Positions 1 to 8,882 of a stretch of 64,000 nt of DNA are shown one piece after another. Made by a program: the position numbers and the translations under genes. The notes under the pieces are model-generated. The model was given only the letters and a program-made list of their open reading frames with translations. It was not told the origin of the DNA and ran no database searches. Location: positions 1,755,970-1,819,969 of the forward strand of contig NZ_CP087263.1 of assembly GCF_020923435.1 (NCBI RefSeq). Direction: 5' to 3'. The number at the start of each line of letters is the position of its first letter. The stretch's first letter is position 1. Source of the DNA: Brevibacillus humidisoli (GTDB lineage: Bacteria; Bacillota; Bacilli; Brevibacillales; Brevibacillaceae).

Positions 1-158
1 AAGGGATCATACCCGCTCTAGAGAGTTCACACGCTGTTGCGTACGCATTGAAACTGGCACCAACTATGGATAGGGACCAGATCATCATTGTCAATCTCTC
101 CGGCAGAGGGGACAAAGATGTGGAACAAGTGTTTCAGATGCTGCGAAAGGAAAACTAG
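1..158 (+). CDS. trpB: Tryptophan synthase beta chain, C-terminal end only
   Basis: Reading from base 3, the frame gives [15 protein letters not shown], then a stretch ending in [17 protein letters not shown], and stops at TAG 156-158. The ALESSHA and NLSGRGDKD blocks are the conserved C-terminal signature of TrpB, the PLP enzyme that joins indole and serine in the last step of tryptophan synthesis. Only about 51 residues lie in the window and the gene enters from the left edge. The related TrpB2 type cannot be fully excluded from so short a piece. A terminator follows directly, so trpB is probably the end or near the end of its operon. Confidence 0.85.
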   Translation, partial: GIIPALESSHAVAYALKLAPTMDRDQIIIVNLSGRGDKDVEQVFQMLRKEN

Positions 159-191
159 AGACGCAGTCCAGATGCCATAACCGCACGCAAT

Positions 192-230
192 GTCCCGTAT
201 CACTGCACAAGTGGTACGGGACGTCTGTTT
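192..230 (+). terminator. Rho-independent terminator after trpB
   Basis: GTCCCGTATCACT (192-204) pairs with AGTGGTACGGGAC (210-222) around a 5-base loop, with one T-G pair. A T-rich tail follows. It separates trpB from the sensor kinase gene. Confidence 0.75.
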
Positions 231-289
231 TAGAGGCAGGGTTGCTCGGTTGCAACACGACATCGCATAGGAAAAGGTGAGGAATCAAC

Positions 290-1909
290 ATGACAACGGG
301 TGCCAAAAAGCGATTATCCTTGCAGACTCAAATGATCCTCTTGATTGGCTTTTTACTGGTGCTGCTCATCGCGTTAGTAGGATTGGCCTTTTCTTCGATC
401 ATCTCTTCTACAATTGAGGAACAAATCGGCAAGCGGGCACTGTTGGTCGCTCGAACAGTGGCTACGATGCCGGAGGTTCGAGAGGCATTTCAATTGCCGG
501 ACCCATCCAAGGTGATTCAACCGATCGCTGAACGAATACGGAGGAATACGGAAGCGGAGTTTATTGTTGTCGGCAATCGCGACGGGATACGTTATGCCCA
601 CCCCTATCCAGACCGACTAGGTAAACAAATGGTTGGCGGAGACAATGAGCAGGCGCTTGTATACGGCCGTACGTATCTCTCCAAGGCGGTTGGCACACTT
701 GGTCCTTCCCTACGCGGTAAAACACCTGTCCGGAACGATCGAGGGGAAGTGATCGGGATTGTTTCCGTTGGCTTTTTGCTGAAAGATATCGATCTGGCCA
801 TTGCCGGGTACCTGAAGCAGGTCCTCGTGATCGCCTTCTTGGCAGTTATTGTCGGGATTTTCGGAGCCATCTTCTTGAGTCGACGCTTCAAACAAGCGAT
901 ATTCGGATTGGAACCGGCAGAAATCGCCGCCCTGTTTGTCGAGCGCAACGCTGTACTGGAGTCGGTCAGAGAGGGCATTATCTCCATCAACCGGGAAGGA
1001 CAGGTCACGATGATGAATAAAGCGGCGAGCGCCATCCTGAACCTTCCGCAGGTTACAATTCAGGAAAAGCTCTCGATTGAGGAAGTGTTTCCGGCGACCA
1101 AGATGCCGGAAGTGCTGAAGACGGGCGAACAGCAGCTTGATCGCGAGATTGTCGTAGCGGGAAAAGAAATTATCGTCAATCGGATTCCGGTAAAGGTAAA
1201 TGAGCAGGTGATCGGGGTTGTCAGCAGCTTTCGTTTAAAATCCGAGATGGACCTGTTGGCCAAAGAGTTGTCTCAGGTGAGGCAGTATGCGGAAGCGCTG
1301 CGTTCCCAGACGCACGAGTTTCACAATCTGTTGTATACGATCTCGGGACTATTGCAACTCGGAGCGACACGAGAGGCAATTGAACTGATCACCCAGGAGA
1401 GTTCTACTCAGCAAGAATTGATCACCTTTCTTGTGAAAGCGCTTCACGATCCGTATGTAAGCGCATTCTTCGTAGGTATGCACAACCGGGCCAAGGAACT
1501 GAAGGTTCGGTTTACGATTGATCGTGACAGCAGTCTGCAGCGGCTTCCTGAGCATCTGCCGCATCAACTGATGATTATCCTGCTTGGCAACCTGATTCAA
1601 AACAGCTTTGACTCCGTACTGGATCAAGATCCGGCCAACAGAGAAGTTCTCTGTTATCTTTCTGACAGAGGAGATGACATCCTGCTGGAAGTTGAGGATT
1701 CAGGAAAAGGAATTCCTGAAGAGAAGGTGGAGAAGATTTTTGAGTACGGGTACTCCACAAAAGAAGGAGAACACCGCGGGATCGGTTTGACTAAGGTAAA
1801 ACAAATCGTCGATGATGCCAGGGGGTATATCCTTGTCAATCGGAGTGAATTAGGTGGTACTTTGTTTACGATCTCTTTGCCGAAAGTAAGGGAGGTAGTC
1901 GATGAATAA
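290..1909 (+). CDS. CitA/DcuS-type sensor histidine kinase for di/tricarboxylates
   Basis: A 539-residue membrane kinase. TM helix 1 is at about residues 14-36. An extracellular sensor follows at about 40-175 with RYAHPYPDRLGKQMVGGD, the conserved carboxylate-binding block of CitA/DctS/MalK sensors. TM helix 2 is at about 176-197, a cytoplasmic PAS at about 215-320, then the phospho-acceptor box THEFHN with His342. The C-terminal HATPase carries N, DSGKGI and GIGL boxes. AAGGTGAGG precedes the ATG. It overlaps the next gene, a matching response regulator, by 8 bases. The tctCBA transporter follows, so the likely ligand is citrate or another tri/dicarboxylate. Ligand identity is inference. Confidence 0.92.
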   Translation: MTTGAKKRLSLQTQMILLIGFLLVLLIALVGLAFSSIISSTIEEQIGKRALLVARTVATMPEVREAFQLPDPSKVIQPIAERIRRNTEAEFIVVGNRDGIRYAHPYPDRLGKQMVGGDNEQALVYGRTYLSKAVGTLGPSLRGKTPVRNDRGEVIGIVSVGFLLKDIDLAIAGYLKQVLVIAFLAVIVGIFGAIFLSRRFKQAIFGLEPAEIAALFVERNAVLESVREGIISINREGQVTMMNKAASAILNLPQVTIQEKLSIEEVFPATKMPEVLKTGEQQLDREIVVAGKEIIVNRIPVKVNEQVIGVVSSFRLKSEMDLLAKELSQVRQYAEALRSQTHEFHNLLYTISGLLQLGATREAIELITQESSTQQELITFLVKALHDPYVSAFFVGMHNRAKELKVRFTIDRDSSLQRLPEHLPHQLMIILLGNLIQNSFDSVLDQDPANREVLCYLSDRGDDILLEVEDSGKGIPEEKVEKIFEYGYSTKEGEHRGIGLTKVKQIVDDARGYILVNRSELGGTLFTISLPKVREVVDE

Positions 1910-2597
1910 GCAAATACGGGTACTCATTGTGGAGGATGATTTGCGAATTGCTGAGATCAATCGACGCTTTATAGAAAAAATCGAAGGATTTGAAATCGTC
2001 GGTCTGGCCTGCGACGGGGCAGAGGCAAAGGAGCAGATTGAGATTCTCGAACCGGATCTGCTCCTGCTCGATGTGTATTTGCCAGATATGCTGGGAGTAG
2101 AACTGGTGCGATACGTACGTATCCACTATCCTGAGTTGGACATCATGATGATCACCGCTGCCAAAGAGGTAGAGACCCTGCGTACGGCATTGCGCGGGGG
2201 TGTCTTCGACTACATGATCAAGCCGATCGTTTTCGAACGTTTTCGGGAGCGGATGGAAGCGTACCGCAAGCAGTTTATCCGTCTTCATCAGTCAGACACG
2301 CTAGAGCAGGAGGAGATTGATCGTTTATGGGCGAGAGGACGGGAGGCAGGAAGGTCCATCACTCCTCAATTGCCCAAGGGAATTGACAGTGTCACCTTGG
2401 AAAAGGTGAAGGAAGCGGTGGCAGCAACCAGTGGGACGGGCGTAACCGCAGAAGATGTGGCAAAAGTGATTGGGGCCAGTCGGACAACGGCACGGCGCTA
2501 CCTGGAGTTCCTGACGGAAGCAGGACAAGTGTATACGGATCTGGTCTATGGGACGGTAGGCAGACCAGAAAGACGATATATCTGGAAAAGCGACTAA
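1902..2597 (+). CDS. CitB/DcuR-family response regulator
   Basis: 231 residues. The N-terminal receiver domain has the acidic pair EDD (11-13), phospho-acceptor Asp57 in LLLLDVYLPD, T in MMITAAKE and Lys in YMIKPI. A C-terminal helix-turn-helix (about 170-225) of the CitT/DcuR kind follows, with ASRTTARRYLEFL. The start ATG lies inside the end of the kinase gene, so the two are translationally coupled. It very likely activates tctCBA. An 8-bp inverted repeat in the gap before tctC (2612-2639) is a candidate binding site. Confidence 0.92.
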   Translation: MNKQIRVLIVEDDLRIAEINRRFIEKIEGFEIVGLACDGAEAKEQIEILEPDLLLLDVYLPDMLGVELVRYVRIHYPELDIMMITAAKEVETLRTALRGGVFDYMIKPIVFERFRERMEAYRKQFIRLHQSDTLEQEEIDRLWARGREAGRSITPQLPKGIDSVTLEKVKEAVAATSGTGVTAEDVAKVIGASRTTARRYLEFLTEAGQVYTDLVYGTVGRPERRYIWKSD

Positions 2598-2611
2598 GCA
2601 GTCGTGAACAA

Positions 2612-2639
2612 AATGGACAAAATAATCGTAATGTCCATT
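2612..2639. promoter_or_regulatory. Inverted repeat, candidate response-regulator site before tctC
   Basis: AATGGACA (2612-2619) and TGTCCATT (2632-2639) are perfect inverted 8-mers separated by 12 bases. They lie 15 bases past the regulator stop codon and about 100 bases upstream of tctC. The position and symmetry suit a dimeric activator site. Assignment to the adjacent regulator is inference. Confidence 0.5.
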
Positions 2640-2697
2640 AAAGCGTTTACGTTCAAAAACTATCCCCCTCTCTGCATGGATGGTACTGTAGATGTAA

Positions 2698-2717
2698 TCG
2701 TGGAAGCGGTTCCACGA
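2698..2717. repeat. Hairpin just upstream of the tctC ribosome binding site
   Basis: TCGTGGAA, loop GCGG, TTCCACGA: a perfect 8-bp stem with a 4-base loop. It lies about 8 bases before the AGGAG of tctC. It has no T-run and so is not a terminator. It could be an operator or an mRNA-stabilising 5' hairpin. Confidence 0.4.
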
Positions 2718-2740
2718 CAGAGGAGAAAAGGGGGATTTGA

Positions 2741-3793
2741 ATGAGAAAAAAACAATGGACCTACAGTTTATTGTCTCTGGTTTTGCTTTTCGGGCTCTCA
2801 GCCTGTGGAGGCGGGACAGAATCGACTGCCGGAGAAACGCAGACCAGCTCCAAACCAGAGACACCCTCAGCAGCTTCTGCCTATCCGGAGAAGCCGCTGG
2901 TCGTCGTCGCACCATCCGGCGCCGGCGGTGGTTGGGATAAGACAGCTCGCTCCATGGCAAAAATTTTGGTTGAGAACAAACAGGTCACGCAGCCGATCAC
3001 GGTTGAGAACAAGCCAGGTGGCGGTGGGGCTGTATTCCTTGCCGAGTACGTAACCAAGGATCAGGGAAATGATTATCGTTTATTTGTAAATTCGCCGCCC
3101 TTGCTGATTAATCACAGCAAAAAGGAGGGTAACAGTCCCTTTGGATACGAGGATGTGACACCGCTTGCCCAGTTGACCAGAGACTTTGGTGCGATCGTAG
3201 TGCCGGCAGACTCGCCTTATCAGGATCTAAAAAGTCTGCTTGAAGCTTTGAAAGCCGATACCACTAAACTGACGATAGCAGGCGGATCGGCACCTGGCTC
3301 GATGGATCATCTGATAGCCGTACTGCCTGCAGCAGAGTACGGAATCGACCCGAAAGCGGTGAAATACGTCTCTTACGACGGTGGAGGCGAAGCGATGGCA
3401 GCTTTGCTGGGCAATAATGCTGATGCCATTGCCACCGACGCTTCCAATGTAGGAGAGTATCTCAAGGCGGGCCGTATTCGTGTCCTCGGTGTCAGCTCGA
3501 CCGAACGACTTGGCGGAGACCTGGCAGACATCCCAACGTTCCAGGAACAAGGAATCGATGCTTCGTTTACGATCTGGCGCGGGGTCTTCGGTCCACCGGA
3601 GATGTCGGCGGATGCCATCGCGTTTTGGGACAAAGCGTTAAAAGAACTCTCTGAGAGCGAAGCCTGGCAGGCTGAATTGAAGCGGAACAACTGGGAGAGC
3701 GAATATAAAGATTCAGCTCAGTTTAAAACGTTTCTAGCAGAACAGGATAAACAGATCAAAGAACTTCTCACATCATTGGGTATGGCCAAATAG
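2741..3793 (+). CDS. tctC: Tripartite tricarboxylate transporter, substrate-binding lipoprotein
   Basis: 350 residues. A type II signal peptide ends in LSAC with Cys22 as the lipidated residue, followed by a Ser/Thr-rich linker. The Bug/TctC domain starts at about 48 with YPEKPLVVVAPSGAGGGWDKTAR and ends with KELLTSLG. TctC proteins capture a carboxylate outside the cell and pass it to the TctA/TctB permease; in a Gram-positive the lipid anchor replaces periplasmic freedom. It is first in the tctC-tctB-tctA operon, directly downstream of a carboxylate two-component system. The substrate is unproven: Bug proteins bind many organic acids. Confidence 0.93.
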   Translation: MRKKQWTYSLLSLVLLFGLSACGGGTESTAGETQTSSKPETPSAASAYPEKPLVVVAPSGAGGGWDKTARSMAKILVENKQVTQPITVENKPGGGGAVFLAEYVTKDQGNDYRLFVNSPPLLINHSKKEGNSPFGYEDVTPLAQLTRDFGAIVVPADSPYQDLKSLLEALKADTTKLTIAGGSAPGSMDHLIAVLPAAEYGIDPKAVKYVSYDGGGEAMAALLGNNADAIATDASNVGEYLKAGRIRVLGVSSTERLGGDLADIPTFQEQGIDASFTIWRGVFGPPEMSADAIAFWDKALKELSESEAWQAELKRNNWESEYKDSAQFKTFLAEQDKQIKELLTSLGMAK

Positions 3794-3837
3794 AGAGGGG
3801 GACCCATCCCCTCTCCCGTTTTATGAGGAGGATTTTG

Positions 3838-4293
3838 ATGAACAAGCGGTTTGATCGGTACGTTAGTATTGTTTTTGTCCTGATTGGTACGTTTTTTATT
3901 GTCGAGAGCCGAAATATTTCGGCAAGTGCGTATGGCAGCGAAGTAGGCCCCAACCTCTTTCCAATGGGATTGGGAATCTTGCTGATCCTCATCAGCTTTC
4001 GGCTGTGGATGGAGACGGCCAGACGGCGGGAAGAGGATCGTCCTTCCGCACCGGTACATCACAAACGGCTGCTGTCATTTGTAGTCATCACCATCTTGTA
4101 CGCGCTTACGCTGGAGCAATTGGGATATATCATCAGTACGTTCTTGTTCCTATTTATCGGATTCCTTTTGATGAACAAAGACAAATGGTGGAAATCGGCA
4201 TTGATCGCTTGCTGCTTCTCGCTCGTTGTCTACTATGCGTACGTAGAAGGGTTGAAGGGTACCTTGCCCGGATGGCCGTTATGGATGAGCTAA
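3838..4293 (+). CDS. tctB: Tripartite tricarboxylate transporter, small membrane subunit
   Basis: 151 residues with about four hydrophobic helices, the usual TctB layout, starting MNKRFDRYVSIVF. I chose the ATG at 3838 because AGGAGG at 3826-3831 is 6 bases upstream; the in-frame ATG at 3823 overlaps that site. TctB is the short permease subunit that works with TctA. It lies between tctC and tctA with short gaps. Confidence 0.9.
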   Translation: MNKRFDRYVSIVFVLIGTFFIVESRNISASAYGSEVGPNLFPMGLGILLILISFRLWMETARRREEDRPSAPVHHKRLLSFVVITILYALTLEQLGYIISTFLFLFIGFLLMNKDKWWKSALIACCFSLVVYYAYVEGLKGTLPGWPLWMS

Positions 4294-4311
4294 CGGAAAG
4301 GAGGGAAAACG

Positions 4312-5838
4312 ATGTCAGCTTGGTCCTTTTTGCTGGACGGATTTGCGACCGCTCTGCAGTGGCACAATCTATTGTTTGCCTTTGTCGGGGTGTTGATCGG
4401 CACGTCTGTCGGAGTTTTGCCAGGGATCGGACCGATGAGTGGAGTTGCCCTGCTGATCCCGGTATCGGCCTCTATCACCAGCGGTTTGCCGCCGGAAGAC
4501 GCGGCTGCCAGTGCGCTGATCCTGTTGGCCGGCGTTTACTATGGGGCGATGTATGGTGGATCGACAACTTCGATTCTCCTCAACACACCTGGTGAATCGT
4601 CTTCCGTCGTAACCACATTGGATGGCTATCAGATGGCCAAGCAGGGGAGAGCAGGCGCAGCGCTTTCAATCGCAGCAATCGGCTCCTTTGTGGCTGGGAT
4701 TGTTGCCCTTCTCGGGCTGGTCTTTTTGGCCAATCCTCTATCGGAGATGGCATTGCAGTTTGGTCCGGCGGAGTATTTCTCCTTGATGATCCTGGGGCTC
4801 TGTGCAGTGAGCGGGCTTGGCGGCAGATCGATGACAAAGGCGTTGCTAATGACCGTATTTGGTTTATCGTTGGGGACGGTCGGGATAGACAGTGTATCGG
4901 GTGTCGCCCGGTTCACCTACGACATACCCGTCCTCTATCAAGGATTTGAGTTCTTGACCATAGCTGTTGGTTTGTTCGCGTTGGGTGAAGTGTTTCGCAC
5001 GATCCATGAGAAGGAGCAGCAGAGTGGATCGATTGCCAAAGTGGGCAGGATCGTTCCTTCAAGGAGAGAGCTGAAGCAGAGTGCGGCTCCGATCATGAGA
5101 GGTTCCCTGTTGGGATTTTTCATCGGTCTTTTGCCCGGAGCAGGCGCTACGCTATCGTCTTTTTTCTCCTACATCACGGAGAAAAAGTTAAGCAAGCATC
5201 CGGAACGTTTCGGAACCGGCGAGATTGCCGGCGTGGCGGCTCCGGAATCAGCCAACAACGCCGCCTCAGGAGGAGCGATGATCCCCTTATTGACGCTGGG
5301 CATCCCAGGTTCTGGCACGACAGCGATTCTGATGGGGGCGCTGCTGATGTACAACGTCCAACCCGGGCCATTGTTGTTTTCCGATCATCCAAAGGTGGCT
5401 TGGGGATTGATAGCCAGCATGTTTGTCGGTAATCTAATGCTGCTGATCCTCAACATGCCACTGGTAAAGGTGTTTGCCAAGATCATCGAGACACCATCCC
5501 GGTACCTGCTGCCGATCATCATCGCCATCTCCGTTTTTGGAGTTTATGCCGTGCAGGTGAACACATTTGATCTGATCCTGCTGGTTGTCTGCGGAGTTGT
5601 CGGCTATTACTTGTCGAAGCATGATTACCCTTTGGCGCCGCTGGTGCTTGGGCTCGTATTGGGACCGATGATTGAGAACAACATGCGCAGAGCTTTGACC
5701 ACTTCCAACGGAGACTTTACTGTCTTTCTCACGGAACCGTTATCGCTGGTGTTCCTGATTTTGGCGGCCTTGTGGATTGGCGTGCCGCTGCTGTTGAAAC
5801 GGCGAGGAAAAAAATTGATCATTGCAGAGGAAGCATAA
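4312..5838 (+). CDS. tctA: Tripartite tricarboxylate transporter, large permease subunit
   Basis: 508 residues and about 11-12 membrane helices. Family motifs include GVLIGTSVGVLPGIGPMSG near the N-terminus and the repeated GLLPGAGAT / SANNAASGGAMIPLLTLGIPGSG blocks, where the two inverted halves of TctA carry their conserved Gly/Pro loops. It drives carboxylate uptake with the cation gradient. GGAGG lies 8 bases before the ATG. A strong terminator follows the stop, closing the operon. Confidence 0.94.
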   Translation: MSAWSFLLDGFATALQWHNLLFAFVGVLIGTSVGVLPGIGPMSGVALLIPVSASITSGLPPEDAAASALILLAGVYYGAMYGGSTTSILLNTPGESSSVVTTLDGYQMAKQGRAGAALSIAAIGSFVAGIVALLGLVFLANPLSEMALQFGPAEYFSLMILGLCAVSGLGGRSMTKALLMTVFGLSLGTVGIDSVSGVARFTYDIPVLYQGFEFLTIAVGLFALGEVFRTIHEKEQQSGSIAKVGRIVPSRRELKQSAAPIMRGSLLGFFIGLLPGAGATLSSFFSYITEKKLSKHPERFGTGEIAGVAAPESANNAASGGAMIPLLTLGIPGSGTTAILMGALLMYNVQPGPLLFSDHPKVAWGLIASMFVGNLMLLILNMPLVKVFAKIIETPSRYLLPIIIAISVFGVYAVQVNTFDLILLVVCGVVGYYLSKHDYPLAPLVLGLVLGPMIENNMRRALTTSNGDFTVFLTEPLSLVFLILAALWIGVPLLLKRRGKKLIIAEEA

Positions 5839-5884
5839 AGAGAAGCTGTCCAGTTATTTGGGAACTGGGCAGCTTCTCTTTTCT
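5839..5884 (+). terminator. Terminator of the tctCBA operon
   Basis: AGAGAAGCTGTCCAGTT (5839-5855) pairs with AACTGGGCAGCTTCTCT (5863-5879), 17 positions with one mismatch-type pair, followed by TTTTC. It starts one base after the tctA stop codon. It may also serve pdxK arriving from the other strand. Confidence 0.85.
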
Positions 5885-5927
5885 GTTGCGATCAATTGGT
5901 GTGAACCGTGTGCTGTTTCGTATTCAT

Positions 5928-6749
5928 CTAGCGGTTTTCAACCAGATATTTGCGATAAGCGAAATGATTCGTAGGGCCGATGTACTGATTCAGACGGAAA
6001 GAATGACGAATCGCTTCCGTAATGAAACGTTTCGCGGTAAAAATCGCTTCTTTTACGGAGGCTCCTTTTGCCAATTCAGCCGTTATCGCCGCTGAATAGG
6101 TACAGCCAGCACCATGTGTATAAGTGGTCTCAATCCGGTCGCCCTCCAACAGTTCAAACACGCTGCCGTCGTAGAGCACATCGATTGCTTTCTCATGCTG
6201 CAGCTTACCACCGCCTTTGACCAGTACGAACTTGGCGCCAAGCGCGTGAATCCTGCGAGCGGCCTCTTTCATATCCTCAACCGTTGTAAGCGGTGGCAGT
6301 TGGCTCAGCTGTGAAGCTTCGAACAAGTTTGGTGTTACCACTGTTGCCCGCGGGACCAGTGTCTCACGTAAACTGACGGCCGTTTCTGGATGCAGGACCT
6401 GATCGACGCCTTTGCAGATCATGACGGGGTCAACGACAATGTTCTGCAGCTTGTGACGATCTATGGTTTTGGCTGCCAGTTCGATAATATCAGTCGAGCC
6501 GAGCATCCCCGTCTTCAAAGCCTGAACACCAACTCCGGTGATGATCGTCTCCAACTGTGCTTCCACGGTCTCTACCTGAACCGGAAAAACATTGTGAAAC
6601 CAGTCGTTGTGCGGGTCCATTGCTACAATCGTCGTGAGCGCGGTCATCCCGTACACGCCTAATTCCTGAAATGTCTTCAGGTCAGCTTGAATGCCTGCAC
6701 CGCCACTGCTGTCTGATCCGGCAATGGTGAGAGCTTTGTAAATCTCCAT
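5928..6749 (-). CDS. pdxK: Pyridoxine/pyridoxal kinase (HMP-kinase-like fold)
   Basis: 273 residues of the ribokinase-like ThiD/PdxK family. ALTIAGSDSSGGAGIQADLKTF is at the N-terminus and the C-terminal nucleotide motif THGAGCTYSAAITA carries the catalytic region. The full-length similarity in wording to Bacillus subtilis PdxK (for example YGMTALTTIVAMDP, VVDPVMICKG, GPTNHFA) makes B6-vitamer phosphorylation more likely than thiamin HMP-P kinase activity. AAGGAG precedes the ATG. It is a single gene, convergent with tctA. Confidence 0.88.
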   Translation of the reverse strand: MEIYKALTIAGSDSSGGAGIQADLKTFQELGVYGMTALTTIVAMDPHNDWFHNVFPVQVETVEAQLETIITGVGVQALKTGMLGSTDIIELAAKTIDRHKLQNIVVDPVMICKGVDQVLHPETAVSLRETLVPRATVVTPNLFEASQLSQLPPLTTVEDMKEAARRIHALGAKFVLVKGGGKLQHEKAIDVLYDGSVFELLEGDRIETTYTHGAGCTYSAAITAELAKGASVKEAIFTAKRFITEAIRHSFRLNQYIGPTNHFAYRKYLVENR

Positions 6750-6855
6750 ATCACATTCTCCTTACAATCAACGAGGTAATAACCCTATTGAAGAGCAAAA
6801 CGGTAAGAGTGTCAATAGATTTTGCAGGAGAAAGTTCAGTTAGGTACCTGGCGTC

Positions 6856-7311
6856 TTAACCGGTGCCCCTTTTTGATTCGGTTTGATCCGTCACAGGGAC
6901 ATATGTCACATCATCCGTCATCGCGTCACAGTGCGGGCAGTAACAGGAGATGGTCACTTTATGCTGGCACGTGGAATGAACCAACTCATAGTGTTTGGGC
7001 TCCAGATATCGATTGCCCCAGATTGCCAGCGCATGCAGTACGTGCTGCAAATCTTTGCCGATCTGGGTTAGCTCGTACCTGTAGCGCGGCGGGTGTGAGT
7101 GATAGAGGATCGATGCTACAAGCCCCTCACGTTCCAGCATTTGCAGCCGGTCAGAGAGAAGATTGGGAGCAATCCCCGGCAGTGATTGTTTTAATTCATT
7201 AAATTTTGTCTTTCCGAATAATAATTCACGTATGATTAACAGCGTCCAACGGTCACCGATCAAATCCAACGTGCAGGCAATATTGCACGGCAAATTATAG
7301 GTTTTGCTCAT
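6856..7311 (-). CDS. HxlR-family winged-helix regulator with a C-terminal Cys cluster
   Basis: 151 residues. The N-terminal Cys in NLPCNIACTLDLIGDRWTLLIIREL and the following winged helix are typical of HxlR/MarR-like regulators that sense aldehydes or electrophiles through Cys. The tail SCYCPHCDA adds three clustered cysteines, which is unusual and could bind zinc or sense thiol stress. I chose the second of two adjacent ATGs because GGAGG at 7318-7322 is 6 bases away. It is divergent from an MFS exporter and probably controls it. The inducer is unknown. Confidence 0.88.
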   Translation of the reverse strand: MSKTYNLPCNIACTLDLIGDRWTLLIIRELLFGKTKFNELKQSLPGIAPNLLSDRLQMLEREGLVASILYHSHPPRYRYELTQIGKDLQHVLHALAIWGNRYLEPKHYELVHSTCQHKVTISCYCPHCDAMTDDVTYVPVTDQTESKRGTG

Positions 7312-7390
7312 CATTTTCCTCCTTAACTGCAGGCCAAATCGGTTGGCTTCTGCCAAGCCGTGGGAATCCTTGGCATAAATCTCTCCTAAG

Positions 7391-7473
7391 CATAATCAAA
7401 CTTCACAAGAATCTCAACCAGGTAAAAAAGAAAAAGTAAGTTGAAAAAATATACCTTATAACTTATGATTATG
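7391..7473. promoter_or_regulatory. Promoter and nested inverted repeats between hxlR-type regulator and MFS gene
   Basis: TTGAAA (7441-7446) and TATGAT (7464-7469), 17 bases apart, form a good promoter for the MFS gene. Two nested inverted pairs surround it: CATAATC (7391-7397) with GATTATG (7467-7473), and TAAGTT (7437-7442) with AACTTA (7460-7465). The inner pair brackets the -35/-10 spacer. This is where a repressor encoded by the divergent HxlR gene would be expected to bind. Confidence 0.55.
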
Positions 7474-7525
7474 GGTGTGGAGAAATTATCCAGATAATCC
7501 TATGAGTGAAAAAGGAGGAAACCAT

Positions 7526-8749
7526 ATGACGGAAGCTGAACAGGCTAAAACAGCCACAAGAATGTTGCGGATTTTTATTCTATGCGCCTTTCTTGTGGGA
7601 TTAGACTCGCTCATTGTCGGTCCGCTGGTTCCGGTGATCTCTGACGACTTGGCATTTCAGCCGGAGCTGGGGGGATTGCTGGTGACCGCGTACGGGCTGT
7701 TGTTCGGGTTGGCTGCTCCGCTGTTCGGACCGATTTCCGATCGCTGGGGCCGCAAGCAGATGATCCTGCTCGGGATGTTCGTGTTTTCGATTGGAACTGC
7801 TCTAACTGCGGTTGCAACTGATCTGACTACGTCATTAATCTACCGGGGGATTGCCGGACTCGGCGGAGCTATGTGCATGCCTAGTATTTACGCCCTGATT
7901 GGCGATACCTTTTCCAACGAAAAGAGAGGCAAAGCAATGGGCCTGATCACCGGAGCGATTATTGGCTCACAGGTATTGGGGATACCAGCCGGTACCTTCA
8001 TGGCCAAAGTGGGGTCGTGGCAGATCTCCTTTTGGGCGATAGCAGCTCTGGGACTGCTGGCATTCCTGATCGTTTTGGTGGGGATTGCCAAGACACCGGC
8101 AAGACGGCAGATTCCGGTGGGACCAGTCAAAGCGTACATGCTGCAGTTTAAGACAGCCTTCACTATTCCCTCGGTCTTGTTTGCTCTCTTGTGCACGTTC
8201 TTGTGGACTGCCGGTTTGCAAGGGATGTTTGCTTATGTAGGGGTGTATTATGAAGAGAACTTTGGGCTGGAAGTTAATGAAATCGGGATTGTTGCCATGT
8301 TTGCCGCTGCAGTAAGCGTGATCGGCAGTGTGATCGGTGGACGGATGTCAGACAAGGTCGGGCGGAAGACGATGATCGGAATCGCTTCTGTCATGTCAGC
8401 GATTGGAGTCCTAGTCTTCTCCACGATGACACAATCGTTCTGGGGTGCGTTCATTTCCCAACTATTCTGGGCAGGTTTTGTCGGCATCGGGCAGGCTACT
8501 TTGACTGCGCTGATCTCCGAATTGAATCCAAGTGTGCGCGGAACCATCATGTCTTTGAACAGTTCGGCACTATACTTGGGAATGATGGCGTCAACTGCAG
8601 TTGCCGCCGCCATGCTGCAATCCGGTCTCTCCTATCTGGCCGTAGGGATTATGTGCGCCATCTCTGCCATTCTGGTGATGCCGCTGACGATGTATCTGGT
8701 GAAAGAGGGCAGTGAGCCGGCAGCACCAGAAACTACAACGGCCAAATAA
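7526..8749 (+). CDS. MFS drug-efflux-type transporter (DHA1-like)
   Basis: 407 residues with about 12 membrane helices. The loop 2-3 motif GPISDRWGRKQMILLG and the mirror motif GRMSDKVGRKTMIG are diagnostic of the major facilitator family; the Pro/Gly-rich helix 5 (GAIIGSQVLGIPAGTF) fits antiporters. I start at 7526 because AAAGGAGG is just upstream; the longer frame from 7475 would begin at the predicted transcription start. It lies opposite an HxlR regulator and 350 bases before the polyketide operon, so it could export that product, but this is only positional. Confidence 0.9.
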   Translation: MTEAEQAKTATRMLRIFILCAFLVGLDSLIVGPLVPVISDDLAFQPELGGLLVTAYGLLFGLAAPLFGPISDRWGRKQMILLGMFVFSIGTALTAVATDLTTSLIYRGIAGLGGAMCMPSIYALIGDTFSNEKRGKAMGLITGAIIGSQVLGIPAGTFMAKVGSWQISFWAIAALGLLAFLIVLVGIAKTPARRQIPVGPVKAYMLQFKTAFTIPSVLFALLCTFLWTAGLQGMFAYVGVYYEENFGLEVNEIGIVAMFAAAVSVIGSVIGGRMSDKVGRKTMIGIASVMSAIGVLVFSTMTQSFWGAFISQLFWAGFVGIGQATLTALISELNPSVRGTIMSLNSSALYLGMMASTAVAAAMLQSGLSYLAVGIMCAISAILVMPLTMYLVKEGSEPAAPETTTAK

Positions 8750-8788
8750 TCCTCCATTTGCAGGAGGAACCTCACACATCACCTTATC

Positions 8789-8829
8789 GGGAAACGGTTC
8801 TCGTTTCCCTCTCCCTCCTTTTTTCTTTC
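8789..8829 (+). terminator. Terminator after the MFS gene
   Basis: GGGAAACG (8789-8796) and CGTTTCCC (8802-8809) form a perfect 8-bp stem with loop GTTCT. A pyrimidine-rich tail with six consecutive T follows about 10 bases later, so efficiency may be moderate. Confidence 0.65.
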
Positions 8830-8882
8830 AGATGTCCTACACGTTTAAATAGTGAAAAAATTAAAAAAAATTTTTTGATTTG

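Noticed and set aside
604-1035. 143-residue minus-strand frame within the sensor kinase gene
   Set aside because: Fully inside a well-supported gene on the other strand, no ribosome site, no homology.
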